DNA of 64,000 nucleotides from Frigidibacter sp. SD6-1 (lineage in GTDB: Bacteria; Pseudomonadota; Alphaproteobacteria; Rhodobacterales; Rhodobacteraceae), in contig NZ_JARJNR010000001.1 in NCBI RefSeq assembly GCF_030143255.1, positions 620,001 through 684,000 of the forward strand. The letters run 5' to 3'. Within the stretch, counting starts at the first letter, position 1, and each line of letters starts with the position of its first letter. Below are positions 1 to 8,692 of the stretch, one piece after another. The translations under genes were made by a program, and so were the position numbers. Under the pieces are notes generated by a model. That model did no database searches. It saw only the letters and a list, made by a program, of their open reading frames with translations, and had not been told where the DNA came from.

Positions 1-1
1 G

Positions 2-862
2 CCGGTGGTGATCCTGTCTTCTCTCGCGGCGGCGGGAAGCGCGGCGGCGGTGGAGGCCCTGGCGCTTGGCGCCGTCGATTGCCTGGAAAAGGTGGCCGGG
101 AGTTATGCGCGCGGGCCGCAGGGACTCGTCCAGCGCCTCATAGCCGCGTCTTCGGCGGCACCGGCACTGGCGACCCGCCGCCTGACGCTGGCGCGTGCCG
201 CCCGGACGGCGGCGCGCAAGGCGCCTGCCGTCGCATCGGCGACGCGGCACTGGGAACGGATCTGCCTTGTCGGTGCATCGACCGGTGGCGTCGCGGCACT
301 GGAAGAGATGCTTGCGGTGCTTCCCGCAGACGGCCCGGCCCTCGTGGTCGCGCTGCACATGCCGCCCGTCTATGTCGACCGGATCGCCGAACGCCTGGAA
401 CGTTCGTTCCTGCCGCGCGTGACCATCGCCCGACATGGCGAGCAGATCGTGCCCGGCCGTGTCTATCTCGCGCCCGGCAAGGGATCGCATGTCGAACTGC
501 GGCCCCTGGCGCCATTGACGCTTGCGGTGCTTCCCACAGAGGGCTCGTGCGGCCACAGTCCCTCGGTCGAGCGGCTGTTTGCCTCGGGCCTGCCGCATGC
601 CGGCGCGATCACCGCGGTGCTTCTGAGCGGCATGGGCCGGGACGGCGCCAGGGGGATGCTGGACCTGCGTGCCCGGGGTGCCCGCACGCTGGCGCAGGAC
701 GCAGAGACGAGCCTGATCCACGGCATGCCCGGCGCCGCTGCTGCGCTGGGGGCGGCGGAGGAACTGCTGCCACCCGTGCGGATCGGCGAGCGCCTGCTTT
801 CGCTTTGTGCCGTCGGCGCGGGCCCGAGAACCGGCAGCCGACGCACCCAGGCCGACGGCTAG
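2..862 (+). CDS. cheB: Chemotaxis protein-glutamate methylesterase CheB, 5' truncated by window edge
   Basis: CheB removes methyl groups from glutamates of chemoreceptors and resets receptor activity; it acts in the cytoplasm after phosphorylation by CheA. The visible part opens with the last strand of a receiver domain (PVVILSSL), then an Ala/Arg-rich linker, then the complete methylesterase domain. Counting from the GTG at position 5, the catalytic triad candidates are Ser92 in GASTGG, His118 in HMPP and Asp213 in SGMGRDG. The phospho-acceptor Asp and the true start lie upstream of the window. It runs toward the minus-strand che operon, and the two stop codons overlap in the tetranucleotide CTAG. 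Identity is secure from the motifs; the N-terminus is not seen. Confidence 0.95.
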   Translation, partial: PVVILSSLAAAGSAAAVEALALGAVDCLEKVAGSYARGPQGLVQRLIAASSAAPALATRRLTLARAARTAARKAPAVASATRHWERICLVGASTGGVAALEEMLAVLPADGPALVVALHMPPVYVDRIAERLERSFLPRVTIARHGEQIVPGRVYLAPGKGSHVELRPLAPLTLAVLPTEGSCGHSPSVERLFASGLPHAGAITAVLLSGMGRDGARGMLDLRARGARTLAQDAETSLIHGMPGAAAALGAAEELLPPVRIGERLLSLCAVGAGPRTGSRRTQADG

Positions 863-1311
863 AACCAGGAGACCTCGCCGCTGGGCGCGGGCTCGTTGGT
901 CTGTGTCACGCCGCCCGCGCCCGGTGGTTCGACGGCGGCCACGTCCATCCCGAACAGCCGGTGCGCCAGATCGCGCAGGATCAGCCCGTCCGCGAGCGGG
1001 GGCGTCGCGATCGTGGGGGAGGGGGTCAGCTGGCCGGCAAGCGCGGCGAGCAGACGGGAGAGGTCGCCGAGATTCTGGGTGATCCGGTCGATGGCCTGCA
1101 GACCGGCCAGGGCCTCGTCCGGCGCCTTCCGGGCGACCCCCGAAGCCGACAAAGCGTCCTGCAGCCCGAGCGCGAGCCCGGCCAGCTGGTGAAGCTCGCC
1201 CGCGACCCGCGAAGCAAGGGCGGCGACCGTGATCTCGGCGTCGACCGTGCCCGCGTCGGGTCGGGCGGCGCGTAACTGTGGCGCGCGAAAGGGCTGTGCT
1301 GTCCCGGTCAT
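859..1311 (-). CDS. Small helical protein at the end of the che operon, unknown function
   Basis: A 150-aa protein whose ATG at 1311 overlaps the cheR stop as ATGA, so it is translationally coupled to cheR and real. No family motif is recognised with certainty. Residues about 25-95 are predicted strongly helical and carry a pattern LQAIDRITQNLGDLSRLL that resembles the four-helix segments of histidine-phosphotransfer or CheZ/CheT-like proteins; the last 50 residues look extended and Pro-rich. A conserved catalytic His, or the CheZ-type Gln/Asp motif, could not be assigned. Its place as last gene of a che operon suggests a role in phosphorelay or signal termination, but that is inference only. 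Confidence 0.75.
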   Translation of the reverse strand: MTGTAQPFRAPQLRAARPDAGTVDAEITVAALASRVAGELHQLAGLALGLQDALSASGVARKAPDEALAGLQAIDRITQNLGDLSRLLAALAGQLTPSPTIATPPLADGLILRDLAHRLFGMDVAAVEPPGAGGVTQTNEPAPSGEVSWF

Positions 1312-2162
1312 CCCGTCCCTCCGCCACCGCTGCGATAGACGGTCTGGCCAAGCGCCTGCAGGCGCGCGGCGGCGCGGCCGGTCGCCCGCTCGGCATGGCC
1401 GAGGAGGAGCCAGCCGCCGTCGGCGAGCGCGTCCGCCAGCCGCGAGATAAGACGCTCGCGCGCCCGCGGCTCGAAATAGATCAGCACATTGCGGCAGAGG
1501 ATGGCGTCGAAACCCTGTGCGGCTCGCCAGTCGGCATGAAGGTTCTGCGTCCGGCATCGGACCAGCCCGCGCACCGCATCCGAGAGGGTGAACCCGTCGG
1601 CTGCGGGCTGGCAGTGGTGCCGGAAGGGGGGCGGGATCTCGTCGAGCGCGGCGGCTGGATAGAGGGCGCGTGCGGCGCGTGCGGTCTGGGTCGCGTCGAG
1701 GTCGGTCGCGAGGATTTCGATGTTCAGTCGCGCCGCATCGGGCGCCAGGTCGAGGAGCGTCAGCGCCAGCGAATAGGCTTCCTGCCCGGCGGCGCATCCG
1801 GCCGACCAGAAGCGAAGCCTGCGCCCGGCCCGCGCCTCGGCGATCAGGGGCGGCAGCAGGTTTTCGCGCATCATCCGGAAATGGTGCGGCTCGCGGAAGA
1901 AATGCGAGACATGCGTGGTCAGCAGGCCCAGAAGCGCCAGACGTTCCGCCGTGCCCTCCGGCCCGTCGATCAGGCGCAGATAGTCGCGGTAGGAACCGAG
2001 ATCGAGCCGCGCGAGCCGCCGCTTCAGCCGCGCCTCGATCATCGGATAACGCGCGGGCGGCAGAAGAATCCCCGCCTCCTCCTCGACCCGCCGTGCGATG
2101 GCGGCGATGTGGAACGGCGCCCGGTCGCCCGGCGCGCCCCTGATCCCGGCGCGCAGCGTCAT
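1308..2162 (-). CDS. cheR: Chemotaxis protein methyltransferase CheR
   Basis: CheR methylates receptor glutamates with S-adenosylmethionine, opposing CheB. The protein has 284 aa, a usual length. An N-terminal all-helical CheR_N domain (about 15-75) precedes the Rossmann-like methyltransferase domain. Visible motifs are LTTHVSHFFREP (81-92), the SAM-binding segment SAGCAAGQEAYS (120-131) and, further on, LCRNVLIYF. The ATG at 2162 overlaps the cheW stop (ATGA) and its own stop overlaps the next gene in the same way, so cheW-cheR-orphan are coupled. No TPR or receptor-tethering extension is seen at the C-terminus. Confidence 0.95.
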   Translation of the reverse strand: MTLRAGIRGAPGDRAPFHIAAIARRVEEEAGILLPPARYPMIEARLKRRLARLDLGSYRDYLRLIDGPEGTAERLALLGLLTTHVSHFFREPHHFRMMRENLLPPLIAEARAGRRLRFWSAGCAAGQEAYSLALTLLDLAPDAARLNIEILATDLDATQTARAARALYPAAALDEIPPPFRHHCQPAADGFTLSDAVRGLVRCRTQNLHADWRAAQGFDAILCRNVLIYFEPRARERLISRLADALADGGWLLLGHAERATGRAAARLQALGQTVYRSGGGGTG

Positions 2163-2650
2163 GTGGTATTTCCCTCCGGCCCGGGGGCGAGGCGGGCAGG
2201 GTCGAGCACCCGAAGGACGGTGCCCGCCTCGACGGCAAGCGCCCTGAGGAACGTGCCGCCGGGCCCCGCGGCGCAGGCGGGTGGCGGTTCAAGCGCCCGG
2301 TCGGCGATCCGCGTGATGTCGCGCACACGCGCGACTGCGATGCCAAGCGGGCGGCCCTGATCCTCGACCACGACAATCACCGGGCGCGCGCCAAGCGTTC
2401 CGGCATCGTCGTCGGCGGCGAGCCCCAAGCGGCGGCCGAGGTCGATGACAGGCAGGATCGTGCCGCGCAGGTTGACGACGCCCAGCACCCAAGCGGGTCG
2501 GTGCGGCAAGGGCGTGGCGCGTCCGAAGCTGCGAATCTCGCGGATCGCGCTGAGCGGCAGGACGAAATCCTCGCCGCCTGTCGAAAGGCCGAGATAATCG
2601 GTGCTGGTTTCGGTCAGGGCAGCGGTCTGCATGGTCTGGGCGCCGGTCAT
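2159..2650 (-). CDS. cheW: Chemotaxis coupling protein CheW
   Basis: CheW is the adaptor that joins chemoreceptors to the histidine kinase CheA in signalling arrays. The 163-aa protein is a single CheW/SH3-like domain; the typical segment VLGVVNLRGTILPVIDLGRRLGL is split here into VLGVVNLRG and PVIDLGRRLGL at about residues 56-78. The ATG at 2650 overlaps the end of cheA as ATGA, so stoichiometric co-translation with CheA is likely. A second in-frame ATG lies seven codons in (MQTAAL), but the overlap favours the first. Confidence 0.94.
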   Translation of the reverse strand: MTGAQTMQTAALTETSTDYLGLSTGGEDFVLPLSAIREIRSFGRATPLPHRPAWVLGVVNLRGTILPVIDLGRRLGLAADDDAGTLGARPVIVVVEDQGRPLGIAVARVRDITRIADRALEPPPACAAGPGGTFLRALAVEAGTVLRVLDPARLAPGPEGNTT

Positions 2651-4590
2651 GAGGCGAGCCTTTCGGGCGGCGGTGCCTGCCGGTCACCGGCAGCGGCGAG
2701 ATCGATGAGTTCGCCGGGGTCGAGGATCAGGGCAACCGTCCCGTCGCCGAGGATCGTTGCCGCCGCCGCACCGGGGACCCGGCCGAGGCCCGCGCCGAGC
2801 GGCTTGACAACGATCTGGCTCTGGCCCGTCAGCTCATCGACGATGAGGGCGAGGCGCCGGTCCGCCTCGTCGGCGAGGATCACGGCGAGTGCTGCGCCCG
2901 GGCGGGCGCGTCCGAGGCCGAGAAGCGCCGCGGCATCGAAAAGCGGGGTCTGGCGCTGGCGCAGGCGGATGAGCCGCTCGCCGCGCGCGAAACGGTCAAG
3001 ATCCGGCGCGCCGAGCCGCGCGGCCTCGAGCGTCGCGGCGAGCGGCAGGGCGAAGACATGGCCGCCCGCGCGGACCAGCATCGCCTCCATCACCGCGAGC
3101 GTCAGGGGAAGCGAGAGCGTTATGCGGGTGCCCCGGCCCGGGCCGGACCAGAGCGACAGGCGGCCGCCGAGCGCCGCGACCGCCGTCTGCACCGCATCCA
3201 TGCCGACACCACGGCCGGAAAGGGCGCCGACCGCGCGCGCGGTGGAAAAACCCGGGCGGAAGAGGAGCGCGTCGGTCTCGGCCTCGGTCAGCGCCGTGTC
3301 AGATGTGATCAGCCCCTTGGCAACCGCGGTGGCGCGGACCCGCGCGCGGTCGATCCCGCCGCCGTCATCGGCCAGTTCGATGATCACGCGCCCGGATCGG
3401 TGGGCGGCGGAGAGGGTGATCCGGCCTTCGGCGGGCTTTCCTGCTGCCGCGCGCCGCGGAGGCTCCTCCAGCCCGTGGTCGACGGCATTGCGGATCATGT
3501 GGGTGAGGGGTTCGACCAGCCGTTCGGCGATCGAGCGGTCGATCTCGGTCGCTTCGCCCTCAAGGCAAAGCCGGGCGGGCTTGCCCGCCCGCGCCGCCGC
3601 CTCGCGCAGGATGCGTGCCATGCGCTGGAAGAGCGGCTTGACCGGCTGGGTGCGGAGCGCGAGGACCGAGTCCTGCAGGTCGCGGCCGAGGGTCTGGACC
3701 TCCTCAAGTGCGGCTGCGGCCGCCGAGCGCCGGTCAAGTCCCGCATCGGCGAGTCGCCGGGCGAGAATTGCCTCGGCGATCGCCAGTTCGCCCACAAGGT
3801 TCAGCAGCCGGTCGAACCGGTCAAGATCGACGCGGACCGTGGGCCGCTCGGGCGTCGCGCCGCGCGCTGCGGGTTCCGGGTCCTTCGGCGAGGCGTCGTC
3901 GGGCCCGTGGCCTGCCACTTCCGGCCGTGACGGGGGTGCTTCTTCCAGGCGCCCGATATGCAGGTCGCAGATATCCTCGACGAATTCGAAGGTCTCGCGG
4001 ATGGCGCTTTCATCGACCGAACCGGCGAGATCGACGGTCCAGGAGAGGTAGCCTTCCTGCGGGTCGAGCATGTCGAGGGATGGCAGCGCGCCTGTGTCGC
4101 AGGAAACCGAGGCCTCGCCCAGGTCCATGAGGGCATTGATCAGGTGAAGCGCTTCGTTCCCGGACTGGAAGAGCGCGGCGGCGGGCCGGAAGAGGATGCG
4201 CCAGTTGCCAGGCGCCGCTGGATCGGGTTCGCCGCCCCCCGCATCCCCGGTCGGTCCGGCGGTTTTCGCACGCTCGACGGCCTGTGCCAGTTCGTCGGCA
4301 AAGGCCTGCATCGCGCCCAGGGTGGCCGCATCCGGCGCTTCATCGGCGCCGCGCAGGCGGTCGAGCTCGCTTTCGAAGACATGTGCCGTTTCGGCGAGCG
4401 CCTCATAGGACAGGGAGGCAGCGCCGCCCTTGATCGTATGGACGGCGCGGAAGGCGGCGTGGATCGCCTCCGACCCGGGGAGGGCGATGGAGGGATCGGC
4501 GAGCGAGTCATCGAGCCGCCCGAGCAGGTCTTCGCATTCGGCAAAGAAGCCGGCCCTGATCTCGGCGAGGGGATCGGCGGATGCGGCCAT
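2647..4590 (-). CDS. cheA: Chemotaxis sensor histidine kinase CheA
   Basis: CheA autophosphorylates in response to receptors and passes phosphate to CheY and CheB. In 647 aa the domains run in the standard order: Hpt domain with phospho-accepting His51 in HTIKGGAA, a CheY-binding-like region, the dimerisation helices, a GHKL ATPase with N-box HMIRNAVDHGLE and G-boxes DDGGGID and GRGVGMD, and a C-terminal CheW-like domain. The start at 4590 lies 10 bp after the cheY stop. The spacer between the Hpt domain and the dimerisation region is short for the family and holds a degenerate P2-like segment around residues 120-220. All catalytic motifs are intact. Confidence 0.96.
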   Translation of the reverse strand: MAASADPLAEIRAGFFAECEDLLGRLDDSLADPSIALPGSEAIHAAFRAVHTIKGGAASLSYEALAETAHVFESELDRLRGADEAPDAATLGAMQAFADELAQAVERAKTAGPTGDAGGGEPDPAAPGNWRILFRPAAALFQSGNEALHLINALMDLGEASVSCDTGALPSLDMLDPQEGYLSWTVDLAGSVDESAIRETFEFVEDICDLHIGRLEEAPPSRPEVAGHGPDDASPKDPEPAARGATPERPTVRVDLDRFDRLLNLVGELAIAEAILARRLADAGLDRRSAAAAALEEVQTLGRDLQDSVLALRTQPVKPLFQRMARILREAAARAGKPARLCLEGEATEIDRSIAERLVEPLTHMIRNAVDHGLEEPPRRAAAGKPAEGRITLSAAHRSGRVIIELADDGGGIDRARVRATAVAKGLITSDTALTEAETDALLFRPGFSTARAVGALSGRGVGMDAVQTAVAALGGRLSLWSGPGRGTRITLSLPLTLAVMEAMLVRAGGHVFALPLAATLEAARLGAPDLDRFARGERLIRLRQRQTPLFDAAALLGLGRARPGAALAVILADEADRRLALIVDELTGQSQIVVKPLGAGLGRVPGAAAATILGDGTVALILDPGELIDLAAAGDRQAPPPERLAS

Positions 4591-4600
4591 CCGTGTGTCC

Positions 4601-4966
4601 TCAGCCCGCGATCATCTGAAGCGCGCGCACGAGCTTGTCGGCCTCGAACGGCTTGACGATCCAGCCGGTGGCGCCGGCCGCACGGGCCCGCGCCTTCAGT
4701 TCCGGCGCGCTTTCGGTGGTCAGCACCAGGATCGGCGTGGCGCGGTGGCGGTCCTGCCGCCTGACCGCCTCGATCAGGCCAAACCCGTCGAGGCGCGGCA
4801 TGTTGATGTCGGAGATGATCGCGTCGGGCGCGGCCTCCGCCAGCCGGTCGAGCGCCTCCTGCCCGTCCTCGGCCAATGTGACCTGATAGCCCGCGCCGGT
4901 CAGCGCCTGTTCCAGAAGATCGCGGATCGTGCGGCTGTCGTCGACGGCAAGCACCCGTATGGCCAT
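4601..4966 (-). CDS. cheY: Single-domain response regulator, CheY type
   Basis: A 121-aa receiver domain that takes phosphate from CheA and carries the signal to the flagellar motor, or acts as a phosphate sink. Acidic residues Asp9-Asp10, phospho-acceptor Asp53 in ISDINMP, Thr in the LVLTTES strand and Lys in IVKPF are all present. The start is chosen as the ATG at 4966, which shares one base with the stop of the upstream STAS gene (TGATG); a GTG at 4969 giving a GTGA overlap is equally possible and adds one residue. The gene leads directly into cheA. Confidence 0.93.
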   Translation of the reverse strand: MAIRVLAVDDSRTIRDLLEQALTGAGYQVTLAEDGQEALDRLAEAAPDAIISDINMPRLDGFGLIEAVRRQDRHRATPILVLTTESAPELKARARAAGATGWIVKPFEADKLVRALQMIAG

Positions 4967-5274
4967 CACTGATCCCCCTCAAGCGCTGAGAGCGGCAGGG
5001 CGAAGCTGGCAAGAGCCGCATCGAAAGCGGCCGAGCGCGGAGCGATGCGGAAGGGGCGGACGTCACCGCGCCAGGCCGCTGCCGCCGCGAGCAGCACCTG
5101 CAGGCAGAGACCGCCCAGAAGCGCCACCTCGCTTGCATCCACGCGCACCGGCTGGCCCCGCAGCGCAAGGAGACGCGCGCGCAGCGGCGCGGCCGCCGTC
5201 AGATCGAGCCTGCGGTCGAGCATGACCGGCGCGGCCCCATCTGCTCCCCCGTCAGCATCCTTGTCCGTGTCCAT
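4966..5274 (-). CDS. STAS-domain protein, first gene of the che operon
   Basis: This 102-aa protein resembles STAS domains (anti-sigma-factor-antagonist type, STAS_2/lipid asymmetry-like), with the strand-loop-helix VRVDASEVALLGGLCLQVLL in the middle. In regulated STAS proteins the loop before the helix carries a phosphorylatable Ser or Thr (typically D-S/T-x-G-L); here that loop reads LLGGLCLQ and has no Ser or Thr, so phospho-switching at that place is unlikely. STAS proteins at the head of che operons are known in other bacteria, but their role is not settled. It is coupled to cheY by start/stop overlap. The ATG at 5274 is the only good start. Confidence 0.8.
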   Translation of the reverse strand: MDTDKDADGGADGAAPVMLDRRLDLTAAAPLRARLLALRGQPVRVDASEVALLGGLCLQVLLAAAAAWRGDVRPFRIAPRSAAFDAALASFALPLSALEGDQ

Positions 5275-5344
5275 GGCGCATTCGTCCTCTGCTCCGGGAA
5301 AAGGACTAAGGCCGCGCGGTTAAGATTGGCTTGACGGAAGAGCT

Positions 5345-6316
5345 TCAGCCGGCGATCCGGCGGCCGATATGATCGGCGCAGCCTTCAAGGGCGGCATAAT
5401 CATCCTCGACCACATGTACGGCGAACTCGCCCATGAAGTCGGAAAAGCGCCCCTTGTCGCGGAACGCGTCGGCAAAGCCCTGATCGGCGAGATGGGGCGC
5501 GAAGGCGCGCGCTACACCACCCACCAGATAGATGCCGCCGAAAGGCAGATGGTCGAGCGCCAGATCGCTTGCCACCCGCCCCAGAAGGGTGACGAAATGC
5601 CTGCAGGTCGCGTTGGCGGCGCCCTCGCCGGGCTTGCCGATCCGCTCCATGATCTCGGCGGCCGACAGGTCGGTCCCTGCGGCGTGGAAGCTGTAGAGCC
5701 GTTCGAGACCCCGGCCCGACAGCACATCCTCGACCCCCGCGAACCCGTGCGCCTTCTCGACATGACGGGCAAGGCGCAGGTCTTCCTCGGTGCGAAGGGG
5801 CAGGGTGGCATGACCGCTTTCGGCGGCGGCGACGAGGAGGGCGCCGCCAGTCCGGTGGACGGGCGCGGCGTTGAAGCCGGTGCCGACGCCGATCACCAAC
5901 CGCGCGCCGTCGCGCTGCGCAGGCGGGCCGGCGATGATGGTGCGCAGGCTCTCGCCCGAAAGCCGGTCGAGCGCATGGCCCTGTGCCTGCAGGTCATTGA
6001 GGATCGCCACGGTCCGGGCGCCGGTCGCACCCGCCACGTCCTCGCGGGTGATGCGCCAGGCGAGGTTGGTCATTTCGGCGACGCCGTCCTGTACGGGCCC
6101 CGCGACCGCGATGCAGGCGCCTGCGCAGGCAGGCGAGCCAAGGGCGCCCAGATAGTCCCTCAGGATGGCTGGCAGATCGACGCTTGTCGCGTTCGCATAG
6201 CGGCGGATCGTATCGCGCGCGACCCGGCCGCCACGGGCAAGCGCAACGCGGGTATTGGTGCCGCCGATGTCGGCGAGAACGAGCGTGGCGTCTAAGGGCA
6301 GGGGGCGAGAGGTCAT
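5345..6316 (-). CDS. glk: Glucokinase
   Basis: Phosphorylates glucose with ATP to glucose-6-phosphate, the step that would follow glucoside hydrolysis by the neighbouring enzymes. The 323-aa product belongs to the PF02685-type glucokinase family: phosphate-binding DIGGTNT at residues 16-22, a second phosphate motif GVGTGFN, and the glucose-binding region with AESGHATLP. The ATG at 6316 overlaps the stop of the beta-glucosidase gene (ATGA), which is why it is preferred to an in-frame start 54 bp upstream. With the GH1 gene and the LacI-type regulator it forms a minus-strand operon divergent from aglEFGAK. Confidence 0.93.
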   Translation of the reverse strand: MTSRPLPLDATLVLADIGGTNTRVALARGGRVARDTIRRYANATSVDLPAILRDYLGALGSPACAGACIAVAGPVQDGVAEMTNLAWRITREDVAGATGARTVAILNDLQAQGHALDRLSGESLRTIIAGPPAQRDGARLVIGVGTGFNAAPVHRTGGALLVAAAESGHATLPLRTEEDLRLARHVEKAHGFAGVEDVLSGRGLERLYSFHAAGTDLSAAEIMERIGKPGEGAANATCRHFVTLLGRVASDLALDHLPFGGIYLVGGVARAFAPHLADQGFADAFRDKGRFSDFMGEFAVHVVEDDYAALEGCADHIGRRIAG

Positions 6317-7659
6317 CTTGCGGAGAGGGTCCGGGGCAGGAGCATGTGCTGGAAGGCCTGATAGGACCATTTCGGGGTCCGCTTCAAGCTTTCAAAATCG
6401 ACATGGATCAGACCGAAGCGCTTGTCATAACCGAGCGCCCATTCGTAATTGTCCATGAGCGACCAGTAGAAATAGCCTTTCAGCGGCACGCCCGCCGCGA
6501 TGGCCGCCCGGCAGGCCGCGAGATGGGCGTCGACATAGGCGATGCGGTCGGGGTCCGCCACTGCGCCGTCCGTTATATGGTCGTCGGCGCTCATGCCGTT
6601 TTCGGTCACGCAGAGCGGCAGGCCGGGGAAGAGCCGCGCGAGTTTCACTAGCCGGTCGGACAGGCCGTCCGGGTGGATTTCCCAGCCCATCGTGGTCTTC
6701 GGCAAGGGGCCTTCGACCTCTCGCGTCGCGGGCCAGGGCGTGCCGGGGACGGCGGCCTTCAGTGCGCGGCGGTAGTAGTTCACGCCGAGCCAGTCGAGCG
6801 GCGCGGCAATGGCGTCGAGATCGGCCTGCCAGCCCTTGGGCAGCCAGCATTCCAGGCCCTGAAGCGCCTTGGCCGGATAGCGGCCAAGCGCCAGCGCCTC
6901 GGCGAACCAGCGGTTGAAAAGCGCCTCTTCGGTCGCGGCCGCGCCCTCATCGGCGGGGGAGGCCGGGTCGACATGTTCGAAATTGAGAACGATGCCGAGG
7001 TTCTTCGCGCCTTCGGCGCGCAGCGCCGCCAGCGCGCCCGCATGGGCGGTCAGCGTGAAATGCATGGCGCGCGCGGCGGCCGAGATGTCGCGCAGGCCGG
7101 GCGCATGTGCCCCGATGAAATGCGAAAGCCAGGCCACGCACCAGGGCTCGTTCAGCGTGGCGGTACTGGCAAGCCGGTCGCCGAACCTTCGTTGCACCGT
7201 CAGCGCGTAATCGGTGAACCAGCCGGTTATGTCGCGGTTCGCCCAGCCGCCGCGATGGGCGAGGGCCGTGGGCAGGTCCCAGTGGTAGAGGGTAAGGAAG
7301 GGTTGCAGGCCCCGGGCGCACATGCCGTCGATCAGCCGGTCGTAGAAGGCGAGCGCCGCGGGGTTCGGCTTGCCCGTGCCCTCGGGCAGGAGCCGCGCCC
7401 AGTTGATCGAGAAGCGGTAGGCATCGAACCCGGCGCCCGCGATCAGATCGAGGTCTTCCTCCCAGCGGTGGTAATGGTCGCAGGCCCGCGCCGCGGTCTC
7501 GCCACGGACCACGTTGCCAGGGGTCAGCGCGAACGTGTCCCAGTGCGAGGCGCCCGCGCCGCCGAAAGCCGTGCCTTCGATCTGTGTGGCCGAGGTCGCG
7601 GCGCCGAAGAGAAAGTCTTCGGGGAAGTCGGCGCGACGGTGGGAAAAGGCCGGTTGCAT
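6313..7659 (-). CDS. bglA: Beta-glucosidase, glycoside hydrolase family 1
   Basis: A cytoplasmic GH1 enzyme (448 aa, typical length, no signal peptide) expected to hydrolyse beta-glucosides such as cellobiose to glucose. The family signatures are clear: N-terminal FPEDFLFGAATSATQIEG, acid/base Glu171 in TLNEPW and nucleophile Glu353 in VTENG. The ATG at 7659 shares one base with the regulator's stop (TGATG); a GTG one codon earlier is an alternative. Downstream it is coupled to glk. Its presence next to an alpha-glucoside operon suggests that the locus handles both anomers, though substrate preference cannot be read from sequence. Confidence 0.95.
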   Translation of the reverse strand: MQPAFSHRRADFPEDFLFGAATSATQIEGTAFGGAGASHWDTFALTPGNVVRGETAARACDHYHRWEEDLDLIAGAGFDAYRFSINWARLLPEGTGKPNPAALAFYDRLIDGMCARGLQPFLTLYHWDLPTALAHRGGWANRDITGWFTDYALTVQRRFGDRLASTATLNEPWCVAWLSHFIGAHAPGLRDISAAARAMHFTLTAHAGALAALRAEGAKNLGIVLNFEHVDPASPADEGAAATEEALFNRWFAEALALGRYPAKALQGLECWLPKGWQADLDAIAAPLDWLGVNYYRRALKAAVPGTPWPATREVEGPLPKTTMGWEIHPDGLSDRLVKLARLFPGLPLCVTENGMSADDHITDGAVADPDRIAYVDAHLAACRAAIAAGVPLKGYFYWSLMDNYEWALGYDKRFGLIHVDFESLKRTPKWSYQAFQHMLLPRTLSAR

Positions 7660-8684
7660 CACCGGGGCGCCGGACCGGTCGAGGCGCCGACGATCAGCGC
7701 GGCTTCCAGAGGCCGGGTCTGCGGCGTCAGGTCTGGGTCGGCGATCAGCTCGAGAAGCATCGCCGCCGCCTGCCGCCCGGCCTCGCGCACCGAGGATCGG
7801 GTGGCGGTGAAGATCGGCACATCCTCGCCATTGCGGAAATAGCTGAGTTCGTCGTCATGGGTGACGATCGAGATGTCGCGGCCGAGCTTCAGGCCGCGTT
7901 CCTCGACGGCGCGGCGGGCGCCGATGGCGGAAATGTAGGAGGAGGTCAGAAGCGCCGTCGGCGGTGCCGCGAGGTCGAGCAGGCGGCGGGTCGCCTGATA
8001 GCCGTTCGCCTCGGTCATCTCATCCGACACCATCAGCTGCGGGTCGGGCGCGAGCCCGCGCGCGGCAAGTGCGGCCTCGTAGCCCTTGCGGCGGCGGAAG
8101 GCGAAGTCCATCGTCTCGAGCCCGTTGACCAGCGCGATCTGGCGGTGGCCGAGATCAAGGAGGAACGACGTGGCACGCTCGAAAGCGCGGCGGTTGTTCA
8201 CGTCGAGCCAGGAATAGGGCAGCGTCGCCTCGGAGGAGCGGCCATGGACGACGAACGGCAGGCCGATCTCGTGCAGAAGCGCGATGCGTGCGTCGTCGAC
8301 CTTGGGGCCATGGACGATGATCCCGTCGACCGTGCCCTTCGCGCGCAGTTTGCGGTAGGCATCGGCCTCGTCGGCGTCGGAAACGACGGTCAGCACCATG
8401 TCGTAATCGGCGCCGGAATAGGTCTCTCCGGCGCCCGCGATGAAATCGGCGAAGACCGGGTTGACGATCTCGTGCTTCGAGGACACCGGAATGACATGGC
8501 CGATTGCCATCGTCCGCCCCGTCGCCAACCCCCGCGCCCGATTGTTCGGCCGGTAGTTGTAGCGCCGCGCCGCCGCCTGCACCTTGGTGCGCGTCGCCTC
8601 GCTGACCTCGGGAAAGCCGTTCAGCGCGCGGCTGACGGTCGTCTGCGACAGCCCGAGCCTTTTTGACAGTTCCTTCAGGTTCAT
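7659..8684 (-). CDS. aglR: LacI-family transcriptional regulator of the glucoside locus
   Basis: A 341-aa LacI/GalR repressor. The N-terminal helix-turn-helix with hinge helix spans residues 3-55 (LKELSKRLGLSQTTVSRALN at the start) and is followed by a periplasmic-binding-protein-like effector domain. The ATG at 8684 is chosen; the upstream in-frame TTG at 8696 falls inside a palindromic operator and has no better ribosome site. It is divergent from aglE and first in its own operon with bglA and glk. The palindromes at 8693-8706 and 8826-8840, matching the usual LacI-family core AAAGCGCTTT, are the obvious binding sites, implying autoregulation and control of both arms. The ligand is presumably a glucoside or glucose derivative (inference). 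Confidence 0.92.
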   Translation of the reverse strand: MNLKELSKRLGLSQTTVSRALNGFPEVSEATRTKVQAAARRYNYRPNNRARGLATGRTMAIGHVIPVSSKHEIVNPVFADFIAGAGETYSGADYDMVLTVVSDADEADAYRKLRAKGTVDGIIVHGPKVDDARIALLHEIGLPFVVHGRSSEATLPYSWLDVNNRRAFERATSFLLDLGHRQIALVNGLETMDFAFRRRKGYEAALAARGLAPDPQLMVSDEMTEANGYQATRRLLDLAAPPTALLTSSYISAIGARRAVEERGLKLGRDISIVTHDDELSYFRNGEDVPIFTATRSSVREAGRQAAAMLLELIADPDLTPQTRPLEAALIVGASTGPAPR

Positions 8685-8692
8685 CGGTCTTT

